The notes under the pieces are model-generated. The model was given only the letters and a program-made list of their open reading frames with translations. It had not been told where the DNA came from and ran no database searches. From positions 3,038,001 through 3,102,000 of the forward strand of contig CP131915.1 in assembly GCA_030704225.1 (NCBI GenBank): a stretch of 64,000 bases of DNA, given 5' to 3'. Each line of letters begins with the position of its first letter. Position 1 is the first letter of the stretch. The position numbers were made by a program, and so were the translations under genes. Origin of the DNA: Kosakonia sp. H02. GTDB taxonomy: Bacteria; Pseudomonadota; Gammaproteobacteria; Enterobacterales; Enterobacteriaceae. Below are positions 1 through 8,732 of this stretch, piece by piece.

Positions 1-2
1 GC

Positions 3-182
3 CTGCTGGCCACGCCGTCGACCTGTGTGCAGTTTAAACCGCACTGCGCCAACTTCACGCTTGACACTATCGCGCCGGGATGGCGCTGGCTGGATTTGTA
101 CCCTGACGGAACGCTGCATACTGAAGTTTGCCGTCTGCAAAGTACAAAATTTAGCCCGGATACCGCGTCAGAAGGCTACTGA
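3..182 (+). CDS. cpdA: CpdA, 3',5'-cAMP phosphodiesterase, C-terminal fragment
   Basis: The frame open from base 3 encodes the last 59 residues of a protein that closely follows the C-terminus of E. coli CpdA as I remember it, including TCVQFKPHC, NFTLDTIAPGWR and the final DTASEGY. CpdA is a cytosolic metallophosphoesterase that hydrolyses cyclic AMP. The catalytic metal-binding part lies left of the window. Its TGA shares a base with the yqiA ATG, so the two genes are translationally coupled as in E. coli. Confidence 0.93.
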   Translation: MLATPSTCVQFKPHCANFTLDTIAPGWRWLDLYPDGTLHTEVCRLQSTKFSPDTASEGY

Positions 183-757
183 TGTCCACACTTCTTTATC
201 TGCATGGTTTTAACAGTTCTCCGCTTTCCGGCAAAGCGACGCAGCTTTCGCAGTGGATGGCGCAAAACCACCCGGAGATCAATGTGCTGATACCGCAGTT
301 ACCGCCTTATCCGGCTCAGGCCGCAGAACTGCTGGAATCGCTGGTGCTGGAGCAGGGTGGAAAACAGCTTGGCTTAGTCGGTTCGTCGTTGGGCGGTTAT
401 CTGGCGACCTGGCTTTCGCAATGTTTTATGTTGCCCGCAGTGGTGGTGAATCCCGCGGTGCGGCCGTTTGAATTGCTGGCAGATTATCTTGGCAATAACG
501 AGAATCCCTACACAGGGCAGCAATATGTGCTAGAGTCTCGCCATATTTACGAGCTCAAAGTGATGCAAGTTGACCCGCTTGAAGCACCGGATTTAATCTG
601 GCTGCTGCAACAAACCGGGGACGAAGTGCTGGATTACCGCCAGGCGGTGGCATATTACGATGCCTGCCGTCAGACAGTTGAAGAGGGTGGGAATCATGCC
701 TTTATCGGCTTTGAGAATCATTTCACACAGATTATCGATTTCCTTGGGCTGCATTGA
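182..757 (+). CDS. yqiA: YqiA, alpha/beta-hydrolase esterase
   Basis: A 191-residue protein, close to the usual YqiA length. It opens with STLLYLHGFNSSPLSGKA, the oxyanion-loop region of the alpha/beta-hydrolase fold. GSSLGG near residues 67-72 is the nucleophile elbow, and a late GGNHAF carries the probable catalytic histidine. E. coli YqiA is a cytoplasmic short-chain acyl esterase of unclear physiological substrate. The gene lies between cpdA and parE, as in E. coli, starting inside the cpdA stop and ending 41 bases before the parE ATG. One transcript for all three is likely. Confidence 0.95.
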   Translation: MSTLLYLHGFNSSPLSGKATQLSQWMAQNHPEINVLIPQLPPYPAQAAELLESLVLEQGGKQLGLVGSSLGGYLATWLSQCFMLPAVVVNPAVRPFELLADYLGNNENPYTGQQYVLESRHIYELKVMQVDPLEAPDLIWLLQQTGDEVLDYRQAVAYYDACRQTVEEGGNHAFIGFENHFTQIIDFLGLH

Positions 758-798
758 GCCAACCGGGAAACGATGCGGTCACTATCTACGAACACACC

Positions 799-2691
799 AT
801 GACGCAATCCTATAACGCTGATGCCATAGAGGTACTCACCGGGCTTGAGCCGGTTCGCCGCCGTCCGGGGATGTACACCGATACCACGCGCCCTAACCAT
901 TTAGGCCAGGAAGTTATTGATAACAGCGTCGATGAGGCGCTGGCGGGTCACGCAAAACGCGTAGACGTCATTTTGCACGCGGACCAGTCGCTGGAAGTTA
1001 TCGACGACGGGCGCGGCATGCCGGTGGATATCCACCCGGAAGAGGGCGTACCGGCTGTTGAGCTGATCCTCTGCCGTCTGCATGCGGGCGGTAAATTCTC
1101 CAACAAAAACTACCAGTTCTCCGGCGGCCTGCACGGCGTGGGGATTTCGGTGGTTAACGCCTTGTCCCGCCGCGTGGAAGTGACCGTCAAACGTGACGGC
1201 CAGGTTTACAGCATCGCGTTTGAAAACGGCGAAAAAGTGCAGGATTTGCACGTGATCGGCACCTGCGGTAAACGCAATACCGGCACCAGCGTCCATTTCT
1301 GGCCGGATGTCTCCTTCTTCGACAGCCCGCGTTTCTCGGTTTCCCGCCTGACCCACCTGCTGAAAGCCAAAGCGGTGCTGTGTCCGGGTGTTGAAATCAC
1401 TTTTAAAGATGAAGTGAATAACGCCGAGCAGCGCTGGTGTTACGAGGATGGCCTGAACGATTACCTGAGCGAAGCGGTGAACGGCCTGCCGACGCTGCCG
1501 GAAAAACCGTTTATCGGTAATTTCTCCGCTGAAACCGAAGCGGTGGACTGGGCGTTGCTGTGGCTACCGGAAGGCGGCGAGCTGCTGACGGAAAGCTACG
1601 TTAACCTTATTCCGACCATGCAGGGCGGTACGCACGTTAACGGCTTGCGTCAGGGTTTGCTTGATGCGATGCGTGAATTCTGCGAATACCGCAACATTTT
1701 GCCGCGCGGCGTGAAGCTCTCAGCGGAAGATATCTGGGATCGCTGCGCGTATGTGCTGTCGGTGAAAATGCAGGATCCGCAATTCGCCGGGCAGACCAAA
1801 GAGCGTTTGTCGTCCCGTCAGTGCGCCGCGTTTGTTTCTGGCGTGGTGAAAGATGCGTTCAGCCTGTGGCTGAATCAGAATATTCAAACCGCCGAGCTGC
1901 TGGCGGAAATGGCGATTTCCAGCGCTCAGCGCCGTATGCGCGCCGCCAAAAAAGTGGTGCGTAAAAAGCTGACCAGCGGCCCGGCGCTGCCTGGTAAGCT
2001 GGCGGATTGTACCGCTCAGGATTTATCCCGCACCGAACTGTTCCTCGTGGAAGGTGACTCGGCAGGCGGTTCGGCCAAACAGGCGCGCGACCGCGAATAT
2101 CAGGCGATCATGCCGCTTAAGGGCAAGATCCTGAATACGTGGGAAGTCTCTTCCGATGAAGTGCTGGCCTCGCAGGAAGTGCACGATATTTCGGTGGCGA
2201 TCGGTATCGATCCGGACAGTGATGATCTGAGCCAGCTGCGTTACGGCAAGATCTGTATTCTTGCGGATGCGGATTCCGATGGGCTGCACATCGCCACGCT
2301 TCTGTGTGCGCTGTTTGTGAAGCACTTCCGTGCGCTGGTGAAAAACGGTCACGTTCATGTGGCGCTGCCGCCGCTGTACCGTATCGATCTCGGCAAAGAG
2401 GTCTATTACGCGCTGACGGAAGAAGAGAAAACCGGTGTGCTCGAGCAGTTGAAACGCAAGAAGGGCAAACCGAACGTGCAGCGCTTTAAAGGGCTGGGCG
2501 AGATGAACCCGATGCAACTGCGTGAAACGACGCTCGATCCGAACACCCGCCGCCTGGTGCAGCTGATCATTAATGATGAAGATGAGCAGCAAACCGACGC
2601 CACAATGGATATGCTGCTGGCCAAGAAACGTTCAGAAGACAGGCGCAACTGGCTGCAAGAAAAAGGCGATAAAGCGGAAATCGAAGCGTAA
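799..2691 (+). CDS. parE: DNA topoisomerase IV subunit B
   Basis: ParE is the ATPase subunit of topoisomerase IV, which works with ParC to decatenate daughter chromosomes. From the ATG at 799 the protein is 630 residues, the E. coli length, and starts MTQSYNADAIEVLTGLEPVR like ParE. An upstream in-frame start at 754 would add 15 unconserved residues and overlap yqiA. The GHKL ATPase motifs are visible (VIDNSVDEA at about 39-47, DDGRGMP at about 69-75, GGLHGVG), as are TOPRIM motifs (EGDSAGGSA and DADSDG). parC is about 9.7 kb downstream on the same strand. Confidence 0.98.
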   Translation: MTQSYNADAIEVLTGLEPVRRRPGMYTDTTRPNHLGQEVIDNSVDEALAGHAKRVDVILHADQSLEVIDDGRGMPVDIHPEEGVPAVELILCRLHAGGKFSNKNYQFSGGLHGVGISVVNALSRRVEVTVKRDGQVYSIAFENGEKVQDLHVIGTCGKRNTGTSVHFWPDVSFFDSPRFSVSRLTHLLKAKAVLCPGVEITFKDEVNNAEQRWCYEDGLNDYLSEAVNGLPTLPEKPFIGNFSAETEAVDWALLWLPEGGELLTESYVNLIPTMQGGTHVNGLRQGLLDAMREFCEYRNILPRGVKLSAEDIWDRCAYVLSVKMQDPQFAGQTKERLSSRQCAAFVSGVVKDAFSLWLNQNIQTAELLAEMAISSAQRRMRAAKKVVRKKLTSGPALPGKLADCTAQDLSRTELFLVEGDSAGGSAKQARDREYQAIMPLKGKILNTWEVSSDEVLASQEVHDISVAIGIDPDSDDLSQLRYGKICILADADSDGLHIATLLCALFVKHFRALVKNGHVHVALPPLYRIDLGKEVYYALTEEEKTGVLEQLKRKKGKPNVQRFKGLGEMNPMQLRETTLDPNTRRLVQLIINDEDEQQTDATMDMLLAKKRSEDRRNWLQEKGDKAEIEA

Positions 2692-2703
2692 TTTATGTTT
2701 GAT

Positions 2704-2730
2704 TACCCGGCTCAACTCCTGAGCCGGGTA
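2704..2730. terminator. Hairpin shared by the 3' ends of parE and the toxin gene
   Basis: A perfect 11-bp inverted repeat (TACCCGGCTCA, 5-base loop, TGAGCCGGGTA) begins 12 bases after the parE stop. The stop codon of the convergent toxin gene lies inside the left arm. There is no clear T tract on either strand, so an end-protecting or bidirectional termination hairpin is an inference. Confidence 0.55.
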
Positions 2731-2996
2731 GCTGTGTAGATGTCATCATTTTCGCGTTTGCCAACGCCGATGACAGTCACGGTAATAATGTCATCTTCAA
2801 CTTTGTATACCAGTCGGTATCCCGCGCCGCGTAACTTAATTTTGTACTGATCTTTGCGCCCATGGAGTTGTGAGGCGGGGACGCGTGGATTTTCGAGGCG
2901 TTCTTGAAGCTTCTTTTTGAATTGCTCCCGGATTGTGCTCCCCAGCTTCTTCCATTCCTTTAATGCCGATTCATTGAATGCCAGTTTATAGGTCAT
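2712..2996 (-). CDS. RelE/StbE-type mRNA interferase toxin
   Basis: A 94-residue protein starting MTYKLAFNESALKEWKKLGS, chosen because it aligns with the E. coli RelE N-terminus. Longer in-frame starts run back through the antitoxin gene. RelE features are visible: ALKEWKKLG, YKIKLRGAGYRLVYKV and the C-terminal VGKRENDDIY. The family cleaves mRNA in the ribosomal A site. The start overlaps the end of the antitoxin gene by 11 bases, the usual antitoxin-first arrangement. The exact subfamily (RelE versus StbE) is not settled, because the partner is StbD/Phd-like rather than RelB-like. Confidence 0.9.
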   Translation of the reverse strand: MTYKLAFNESALKEWKKLGSTIREQFKKKLQERLENPRVPASQLHGRKDQYKIKLRGAGYRLVYKVEDDIITVTVIGVGKRENDDIYTATRLRS

Positions 2997-3234
2997 CAAG
3001 TTTGACCTCGATGACAGGTTCATCCGCACGCTCATCAGCCATCCGCCCCAACTCTTCGTCTTCCAGTAGCTCCATAAGCTGAGCATATAAAGCCGGTGGA
3101 ACACAGTAAAAAGCAGGCTCGTTGCGATTCAGGATGGCGACAGGCGCGCCTTCACCTGCATTAAAGGTCCCCATCGGATCACGTTTCAGTTCGGTAATAC
3201 TTGCAGCGGTCGTGGTTAATATCTGGAATGGCAT
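2986..3234 (-). CDS. StbD/Phd-YefM-type antitoxin
   Basis: An 82-residue protein starting MPFQILTTTAASITELKRDP. The N-terminal half has the Phd/YefM-like DNA-binding fold pattern (ITELKRDPMGTF, APVAILNRNEPAFYCVPPALY). The acidic C-terminus (LEDEELGRMADERADE) is the likely toxin-wrapping tail. A strong Shine-Dalgarno (AAGGAGA) lies 5 bases before the ATG. It is upstream of and overlaps the toxin gene. Such antitoxins normally repress their own operon, and a tandem repeat 40 bp upstream is a candidate operator. Confidence 0.88.
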   Translation of the reverse strand: MPFQILTTTAASITELKRDPMGTFNAGEGAPVAILNRNEPAFYCVPPALYAQLMELLEDEELGRMADERADEPVIEVKLDDL

Positions 3235-3274
3235 AATGTATCTCCTTTCAAATAACGCTCATTATGGTGCATTG

Positions 3275-3298
3275 AAAGGTGCTTTTAAAAGTGCTTTA
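3275..3298. promoter_or_regulatory. Tandem 12-bp repeat upstream of the toxin-antitoxin operon
   Basis: AAAGGTGCTTTT is followed immediately by AAAAGTGCTTTA (10 of 12 identical), 41-64 bp upstream of the antitoxin start. Position and repetition suggest an autoregulatory operator overlapping the promoter. This is inferred only from position and repetition. Confidence 0.35.
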
Positions 3299-3304
3299 TG
3301 GAGA

Positions 3305-4162
3305 TCATTGTTCAGACTGATGATTCTTCCGATATTGCAGCGGCGTTTCCCCAATGCCGCGTTTAAACGCGCTGATAAAATACGTCACGTCAGAAAATCC
3401 CACCTCGCTTGCGATATCGCGAACGCTGCGCGGGCTGTGTAGCAGGTAGTCACAAGCTTTGCGCAAGCGCAGGGTGTTGAGATACTGATGTATGGGTTCG
3501 CCGGTCTCAAAATGAAAACGGCGCGAGACATAACTGCGGGATTTGCCTAACTCCTGCGCCAGCCGCTCAAGGCTAAATTTCTGGCGATAATTTTCCTCCA
3601 ACCAGAACATCACCGGCGTGGCAATGCCGCTGCGCTCTTCCGGTAATTTCTCGTTATCTTCTGGCAACATACCCAACAGATTCAGCAACAGGCAGGCGAC
3701 CTGCTCAACGTTCAGGCGGCGGCTTTCAGCAAGCTTTGCATAACAGCTAAACAGGTGATCGAGATGCGGGTGAATATCGGCTGCGTCCATCACCACTGCC
3801 GCGCCGCCGCGTAACGAAAGGTGCTGCAAACGGTGGTGATTGTGCGGGAAATCGCGCAGATGTTTAAGCACGGCGTGGTGATCGACATGAATAATGGTGC
3901 GCCGGTAACAATCCTGCGCCTGCTCATCGACCATCACCCGATGAAGCGTGAAGGGCGGAAAGAAAAAGAGCCGTCCGGGGCGCATGGTGTACTGGCAATT
4001 ATCGACAATCACCACGCCAAATCCCTCTTCGACATAGAGCACTTCCAGGCACTGATGCCAGTGGTGATAGCGCACGGTATTGGCGAAAAGCCGGCTAAAC
4101 GACACGACCGCATCGTTTAAGGTAATAAGCTCCAGTCGCTCGGTCTGTAGGGTAGAGGTCAT
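3305..4162 (-). CDS. AraC-family transcriptional regulator of the adjacent sugar locus
   Basis: A 285-residue protein with an N-terminal cupin-like sensor (HHWHQCLEVLYVEEGFG, then a PGRLFFFPPFTLHRV segment). The last roughly 100 residues hold two AraC helix-turn-helix motifs (LAQELGKSRSYVSRRFHFETG and VRDIASEVGFSDVTYFISAFKR). This is the layout of cytoplasmic sugar-responsive activators. It is divergent from the DUF2264/MFS/GH88 genes with a 165-bp shared promoter region, so it most likely activates them in response to an oligouronide. The inducer cannot be deduced. Confidence 0.9.
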   Translation of the reverse strand: MTSTLQTERLELITLNDAVVSFSRLFANTVRYHHWHQCLEVLYVEEGFGVVIVDNCQYTMRPGRLFFFPPFTLHRVMVDEQAQDCYRRTIIHVDHHAVLKHLRDFPHNHHRLQHLSLRGGAAVVMDAADIHPHLDHLFSCYAKLAESRRLNVEQVACLLLNLLGMLPEDNEKLPEERSGIATPVMFWLEENYRQKFSLERLAQELGKSRSYVSRRFHFETGEPIHQYLNTLRLRKACDYLLHSPRSVRDIASEVGFSDVTYFISAFKRGIGETPLQYRKNHQSEQ

Positions 4163-4327
4163 AGTGCAACCATTTTCAATTTTTCCTTCGCTGAAGGCAT
4201 TTATAAACCACGGTTTTAAATTTCCTCAATTATTGGTTCAGGCAACTTCCAGCGGTGTGACAAAGGTAACATTTCCCGTTCTTGTTCATTAACTATCCTT
4301 CTGCCACACCATTCAGGAGGAAACGCT
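4163..4327. promoter_or_regulatory. Divergent promoter region, araC-like gene / DUF2264 operon
   Basis: 165 bp of lower-GC sequence between two divergent starts. It ends in a near-perfect Shine-Dalgarno (AGGAGG, 4316-4321) before the DUF2264 ATG. I could not assign the -35/-10 boxes or the regulator half-sites with confidence. Confidence 0.5.
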
Positions 4328-6151
4328 ATGCTGGCTGCGCACGAGAAAACATCAAATCCATTGTCATCCCGTAACGATGTGGTCGACGCATTGACGACGA
4401 TGCTCGGCGCGCTCGACAAGCAGTTTCCTGACGGAGCCTCGCAATTTTCCCTGGGGGCGACCAGCGCGCATTACAGCGATGACATTGCCGAAATGGAAGG
4501 CTTATCCCGCGCCTTATGGGGGCTGTTTCCGCTGATGGCAGGCGGCGACCCCGAAGTGTTCAGCCCTAAATACCTGGCGGCCATCAAACGCGGCACCGAT
4601 CTGCAAGACAGCGGTTATTGGGGAGATACCGGCCCCTACGATCAGCGGCTGGTGGAGATGGCGGCCTATGGCCTCGGGTTGGCGTTACTGGGCGATAAAT
4701 TGACGGCGAGCTTCACCGAACGTGAAACGCAGAACCTGCATCAGTGGCTCAATCAAATTACCGATGCGCAGATGCCCGACAGCAACTGGAACTTTTTCGC
4801 CATCATGGTGCAGTTAGGTTTTAAACGCGCCGGATTACCCTGGGATGCCACCGCGATTGAACGCCGCTTTATGATGATGGATGCCTACTATCTGGGCGAC
4901 GGCTGGTATTCAGACGGCCCTGCGCGGCCAAAAGATTACTACATCTCGATGGCGTTTCATTTTTACGGCCTGATCTACGCCACGCTGAACGGTGAGGATA
5001 CCGAACGCGCGGCGATTATTCGTGAACGGGCAAGCCTGTTTGCGCAGGACTTTATCTATATGTCGGCGGCGGAGGGCGAATCCGTGCCGTTTGGCCGCAG
5101 CCTGACGTACCGCTTCGCGATGGTTGCTTTCTGGAGCGCCGTGGCCTTTGCTGGCCTGCCGGTGTTCTCATCGGGCGTCGTGAAAGGCATTGTCCTGCGC
5201 CATCTGCGTTGGTGGTTGCAACAGCCGATTTTCGATCGCGACGGCATCCTGACGCTCGGCTTTGCCTATCCGAACCTGGCGATGTGCGAAGACTACAACT
5301 CGCCTGGCTCGCCGTACTGGGCGCTAAAAGTCTTTTTGATCCTCGCATTGCCGGAAACCGATGCGTTCTGGCAGGCAAAAGAGTTGCCATTGCCCGCGCT
5401 GGCCGCGCAGCGGGTCATTCCGCCCGCCGGGCAAATTATCGTGCACAGCGATGAATCACGGCATGTCTGGATGCTCACGTCCGGTCAGCTTGAGCTGAAT
5501 AACTACGTTAATACCGAGGCGAAATACACCAAATTTGCTTACTCCAGCCGGTTTGGTTTCACCATTGAGCGCGGGCGTTACGGGATTAAACATGCTGCCT
5601 GTGATTCGATGCTGCTACTCAGCGAGGGCGATAACTACTTTCGTGGCCGCCGGGAGTGTGAGGACGTGGTGGTCAGCGAGCAGGCGATTTTCTCTCGCTG
5701 GTCGCCGTGGCATGACGTGCATATCGCCACCTGGCTTATTCCTTGCGGTGAGTGGCATCTGCGTGTGCATTGCATTGATTCCGCCCGTCATTTGCAGAGC
5801 GTCGAAGGCGGTTTCGCCGTGCTGAAAGCGCCGCATCGTGTGGCATCAGGCGGTAGCGTGGTAGTGGCGGAAAACGGCGTCAGCGCCATTTTCAACCTGC
5901 TTTCTGACGCGCCGCGTGAAGCAGACAGCGTGGTCACTCCACCCAACAGCAGCATCATGTTTTCCCCGTGCGCCTCCATTCCGCTGCTGCGTGGGGAGAT
6001 TGCCCCCGGCAGGCAGTGGCTGGCGTGTGCGGTGCAGGCCGCCGTCAGCGAACGCGCATTTAATCCGTTATTACCTGAATTGCAAATAGAAGACCACGCG
6101 CTGGTGATTTCTCAACCGGGGCAGAAAAACAACATCCTTATTGCCTTTTGA
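4328..6151 (+). CDS. DUF2264 domain protein, probable polysaccharide-degradation accessory enzyme
   Basis: A 607-residue protein with no signal peptide. The N-terminal half (about 20-360) is rich in aromatic and acidic residues in an all-helical pattern typical of DUF2264: MEGLSRALWGLFPL, LVEMAAYGLGLAL, DSNWNFFAIMVQLG and GDGWYSDGPARPKDYY. The C-terminal half looks beta-rich. DUF2264 proteins are usually found with glycoside hydrolases and lyases acting on uronic-acid polysaccharides, but I know of no settled reaction. It is first gene of a + strand set, 58 bases before the symporter, and a cytoplasmic glycan-processing role is inferred from this context. Confidence 0.85.
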   Translation: MLAAHEKTSNPLSSRNDVVDALTTMLGALDKQFPDGASQFSLGATSAHYSDDIAEMEGLSRALWGLFPLMAGGDPEVFSPKYLAAIKRGTDLQDSGYWGDTGPYDQRLVEMAAYGLGLALLGDKLTASFTERETQNLHQWLNQITDAQMPDSNWNFFAIMVQLGFKRAGLPWDATAIERRFMMMDAYYLGDGWYSDGPARPKDYYISMAFHFYGLIYATLNGEDTERAAIIRERASLFAQDFIYMSAAEGESVPFGRSLTYRFAMVAFWSAVAFAGLPVFSSGVVKGIVLRHLRWWLQQPIFDRDGILTLGFAYPNLAMCEDYNSPGSPYWALKVFLILALPETDAFWQAKELPLPALAAQRVIPPAGQIIVHSDESRHVWMLTSGQLELNNYVNTEAKYTKFAYSSRFGFTIERGRYGIKHAACDSMLLLSEGDNYFRGRRECEDVVVSEQAIFSRWSPWHDVHIATWLIPCGEWHLRVHCIDSARHLQSVEGGFAVLKAPHRVASGGSVVVAENGVSAIFNLLSDAPREADSVVTPPNSSIMFSPCASIPLLRGEIAPGRQWLACAVQAAVSERAFNPLLPELQIEDHALVISQPGQKNNILIAF

Positions 6152-6209
6152 TCCCCGGCTCTGGCCGGGCAATACACTCTGAACCCTACATGCTTTCGTC
6201 GAGGATAGT

Positions 6210-7466
6210 ATGGAAAAGACAGCCATCAATAATAAAACTGAGTATTACAAAATAAGCACCTTTATCTTCCTCTACTTTTTCACCTGGTCTGCGAGTATTG
6301 GTTTGCTGGCTATTTGGCTGGGGCAAAAAGCCAACCTCAGTGGGGCCGTTATTGGTACGGTATTTGCGGTGAACGGGATATTCTCGGTGATCCTCAAACC
6401 TGTCTATGGCTATATTCTGGACAAAATCGGCATGAGCAAATATTTGCTCTACTTTGTCGTCATCATGTCCGCATTAATGGCACCGTTCTTTATTTATGTT
6501 TATCAACCCTTATTAATTTCCAATACCCTGGCCGGCATCATTGTTGGGGCTATCTATTTAAGTTTCGCCTGGTATGCAGGCGTGGCGGCGTGCGAATCCT
6601 ACAGCGATCGTTACAGCCGTTTAAACGGCATGGAATTCGGCCAAATCCGCATGTGGGGATCGCTGGGGTGGGCGGTTGCCTCGTCATTTTCGGGCCTGCT
6701 GTTTAATCTCTCCCCGGCGTACAACTTTATTATGGGTTCCGTGGCGTCGCTCATCATGCTGGTGGTGCTGATGAGCCTGAAAGTAAACGTTAACTCCGCC
6801 CATGCCGGTGAAGTCTTAACGAAGGAGAAAATCGTCCCGGCGGATGTTTACGCGCTGCTACGTAACCGTAAATTCTGGGCTTTCTGCCTGTATGTCGCCG
6901 GTGTAGCGTGGATGATGTTTATCGCCGAACAGCAATTCTCGCGCTACTTCGTCACCTTCTTTGATGATGTTCACCAGGGCAACGCCGTGTTTGGTTATCT
7001 CGGCACGGTACAATCCGGCATGGAATTTGTCATGTATATGGTGATCCCGCTGTTTGTGAATTTTATCGGTGCGAAGCGCGGGTTATTAATTGTCGGGCTG
7101 GTGGTTGGCGCGCGGTTAATTATTTCCGGCCTGTGCGACTCGCATCTGCTTATTTCGGTGTTAAAACCCCTTTACGGTCTGGAGATTTGTCTGCTGCTGG
7201 TGTCGGTATTTAAATATATTGCCGAGCATTTCGATAAACGCGTTAACGCCACCATGTATTTATTAGGCTATCAGGCGATGCTGTATGTCGGTAATGTGGT
7301 GGTTTCTTCTCCGGCCGGGATTTTGTATGACCGCATCGGTTTCGAAAATACCTACATTATTATGGGCACCATTGCGCTGACCTTTACTTTTATCTCTCTG
7401 TTTACCTTATCGGCCTGTCAGAGCAAATGGCGGCAAACCAGGGCGCTGGATATTGCGACGCGTTAG
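6210..7466 (+). CDS. LacY/RafB-type oligosaccharide:H+ symporter (MFS)
   Basis: A 418-residue, 12-segment inner-membrane protein, close to LacY length (417). It starts with a hydrophobic segment rich in Phe and Tyr (IFLYFFTWSASIGLLAIW). It keeps the family loop SRLNGMEFGQIRMWGSLGWA, whose IRMWG arginine corresponds to a key substrate-binding arginine of LacY (ARMFG). This places it in the oligosaccharide:H+ symporter family. It lies between DUF2264 and GH88 genes (gaps of 58 and 36 bases), so its substrate is probably an unsaturated uronic-acid-containing di- or oligosaccharide. Confidence 0.88.
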   Translation: MEKTAINNKTEYYKISTFIFLYFFTWSASIGLLAIWLGQKANLSGAVIGTVFAVNGIFSVILKPVYGYILDKIGMSKYLLYFVVIMSALMAPFFIYVYQPLLISNTLAGIIVGAIYLSFAWYAGVAACESYSDRYSRLNGMEFGQIRMWGSLGWAVASSFSGLLFNLSPAYNFIMGSVASLIMLVVLMSLKVNVNSAHAGEVLTKEKIVPADVYALLRNRKFWAFCLYVAGVAWMMFIAEQQFSRYFVTFFDDVHQGNAVFGYLGTVQSGMEFVMYMVIPLFVNFIGAKRGLLIVGLVVGARLIISGLCDSHLLISVLKPLYGLEICLLLVSVFKYIAEHFDKRVNATMYLLGYQAMLYVGNVVVSSPAGILYDRIGFENTYIIMGTIALTFTFISLFTLSACQSKWRQTRALDIATR

Positions 7467-7502
7467 TGACACTTTATTTTCTGTAAAAGAAGGAACCGAC
7501 AT

Positions 7503-8693
7503 ATGTTAAGTAAAATCGTTGAGGAAACGTTACGTGAATGCCCCGGTGCGCCGATTGATGCACAGGCGTTTAACGATGAGCTGGATTCTGCGCGTAACCA
7601 TACCCTCGAACTGATTCGCCGTCATTTAACGGAGTTCGGTGAACAATTTCCGGCGGAAACTTGCGTAAAAGGGTTTTACCCGCTCACCGGGAATGTCGAA
7701 TGGACGACCAGTTTCTGGACCGGGCAGCTATGGCTGGCGTGGGAAATGAGCGGAGATGAACAATTTCGCGCGCTGGCCGAGCGCCATGTACGGTCGTTTG
7801 GCCTGCGTATTGCCGGGCGTGAAGACACCAATACACACGATCTCGGCTTTTTATACACGCTCTCCTGCGTAGCAGCCTGGCGTCTGACCGGCAATCGCGA
7901 AGCGCGCGGTTTCGCGCTGTTGGCGGCAGAAGCGTTACTGGAACGCTTTCATGAAAAAGCGCGGATCATCCAGGCGTGGGGCGATCTGCACGATCCCGGA
8001 CAGGCCGGGCGTATGATTATCGACTGCAATATGAACCTGCCGCTGCTCTACTGGGCAACAGAACAAACGGGCGATCGGCGCTTTGCCGACGCCGCCGAAG
8101 CGCATGTCCGCCAGGCGGCGAAATACCTGATTCGTGAAGATGCCTCGACGTTTCACACCTACTATATGGATGTGCAAACCGGTGCGCCGCGCTACGGCAA
8201 TACGCAGCAGGGTTACGCCGATGACTCTTGCTGGTCGCGCGGCCAGGCGTGGGGAATTTACGGTTTCCTGTTGAGCTATATCTACACCGGCGACAAAGAG
8301 ATGGTGGCGCTGTCCAAACGGCTGGCGAACTACTTTCTCAACCGCCTGCCGGAAGATGCGGTGTGTCACTGGGATCTGGCGCTGGTAGGAACCGATGCGC
8401 TGCGGGATTCATCCTCTGCGGCGATTGCGGTGTGTGGTTTGCTGGAGCTGGTGAAACACCTGCCGGTGACTGACCCGGACAGGGCGCACTATCAGCAGTG
8501 GGCAATGCGCATTATGTCATCGCTGGGTAAGCACTATCTGGCGGGCAAACAGGACGCGACAAACGGGCTGCTCAAACATTCGGTTTATCACCTGTCGAGT
8601 AATAAAGGTGTGGATGAGTGCAGTAGCTGGGGGGATTATTTTTACGTCGAGGCGCTGGCGCGCTTTTCGCAAAGTTGGAAGTTGTACTGGTAA
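7503..8693 (+). CDS. GH88 unsaturated glucuronyl/galacturonyl hydrolase
   Basis: A 396-residue (alpha/alpha)6-barrel enzyme without a signal peptide. GH88 motifs are visible: the first catalytic-region aspartate in THDLGFLYTLSC, and the second in MIIDCNMNLPLLYW. WTTSFWTGQLWLAWEMSG near the N-terminus and DDSCWSRGQAWGIYGF later are also typical. Family members hydrate the 4,5-unsaturated uronic acid left at the non-reducing end by polysaccharide lyases, releasing a 5-keto-uronate and the rest of the sugar. No lyase gene is in the window, so the organism probably imports lyase products, matching the symporter upstream. Confidence 0.9.
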   Translation: MLSKIVEETLRECPGAPIDAQAFNDELDSARNHTLELIRRHLTEFGEQFPAETCVKGFYPLTGNVEWTTSFWTGQLWLAWEMSGDEQFRALAERHVRSFGLRIAGREDTNTHDLGFLYTLSCVAAWRLTGNREARGFALLAAEALLERFHEKARIIQAWGDLHDPGQAGRMIIDCNMNLPLLYWATEQTGDRRFADAAEAHVRQAAKYLIREDASTFHTYYMDVQTGAPRYGNTQQGYADDSCWSRGQAWGIYGFLLSYIYTGDKEMVALSKRLANYFLNRLPEDAVCHWDLALVGTDALRDSSSAAIAVCGLLELVKHLPVTDPDRAHYQQWAMRIMSSLGKHYLAGKQDATNGLLKHSVYHLSSNKGVDECSSWGDYFYVEALARFSQSWKLYW

Positions 8694-8702
8694 AGCGTTT
8701 TT

Positions 8703-8724
8703 CCCTCTCCTTTAGAGGAGAGGG
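8703..8724 (+). terminator. Stem-loop after the GH88 gene
   Basis: CCCTCTCC, 6-base loop, GGAGAGGG, starting 10 bases past the GH88 stop and just before the 3' end of the convergent ygiN. It probably ends both transcripts. Two hairpins with similar arms occur at about 14.7 and 22.75 kb. Confidence 0.6.
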
Positions 8725-8732
8725 ATATTTAC

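Noticed and set aside
754..798. In-frame extension of parE to 754
   Set aside because: The added 15 residues overlap yqiA and are absent from ParE; ATG 799 gives the normal 630 residues.
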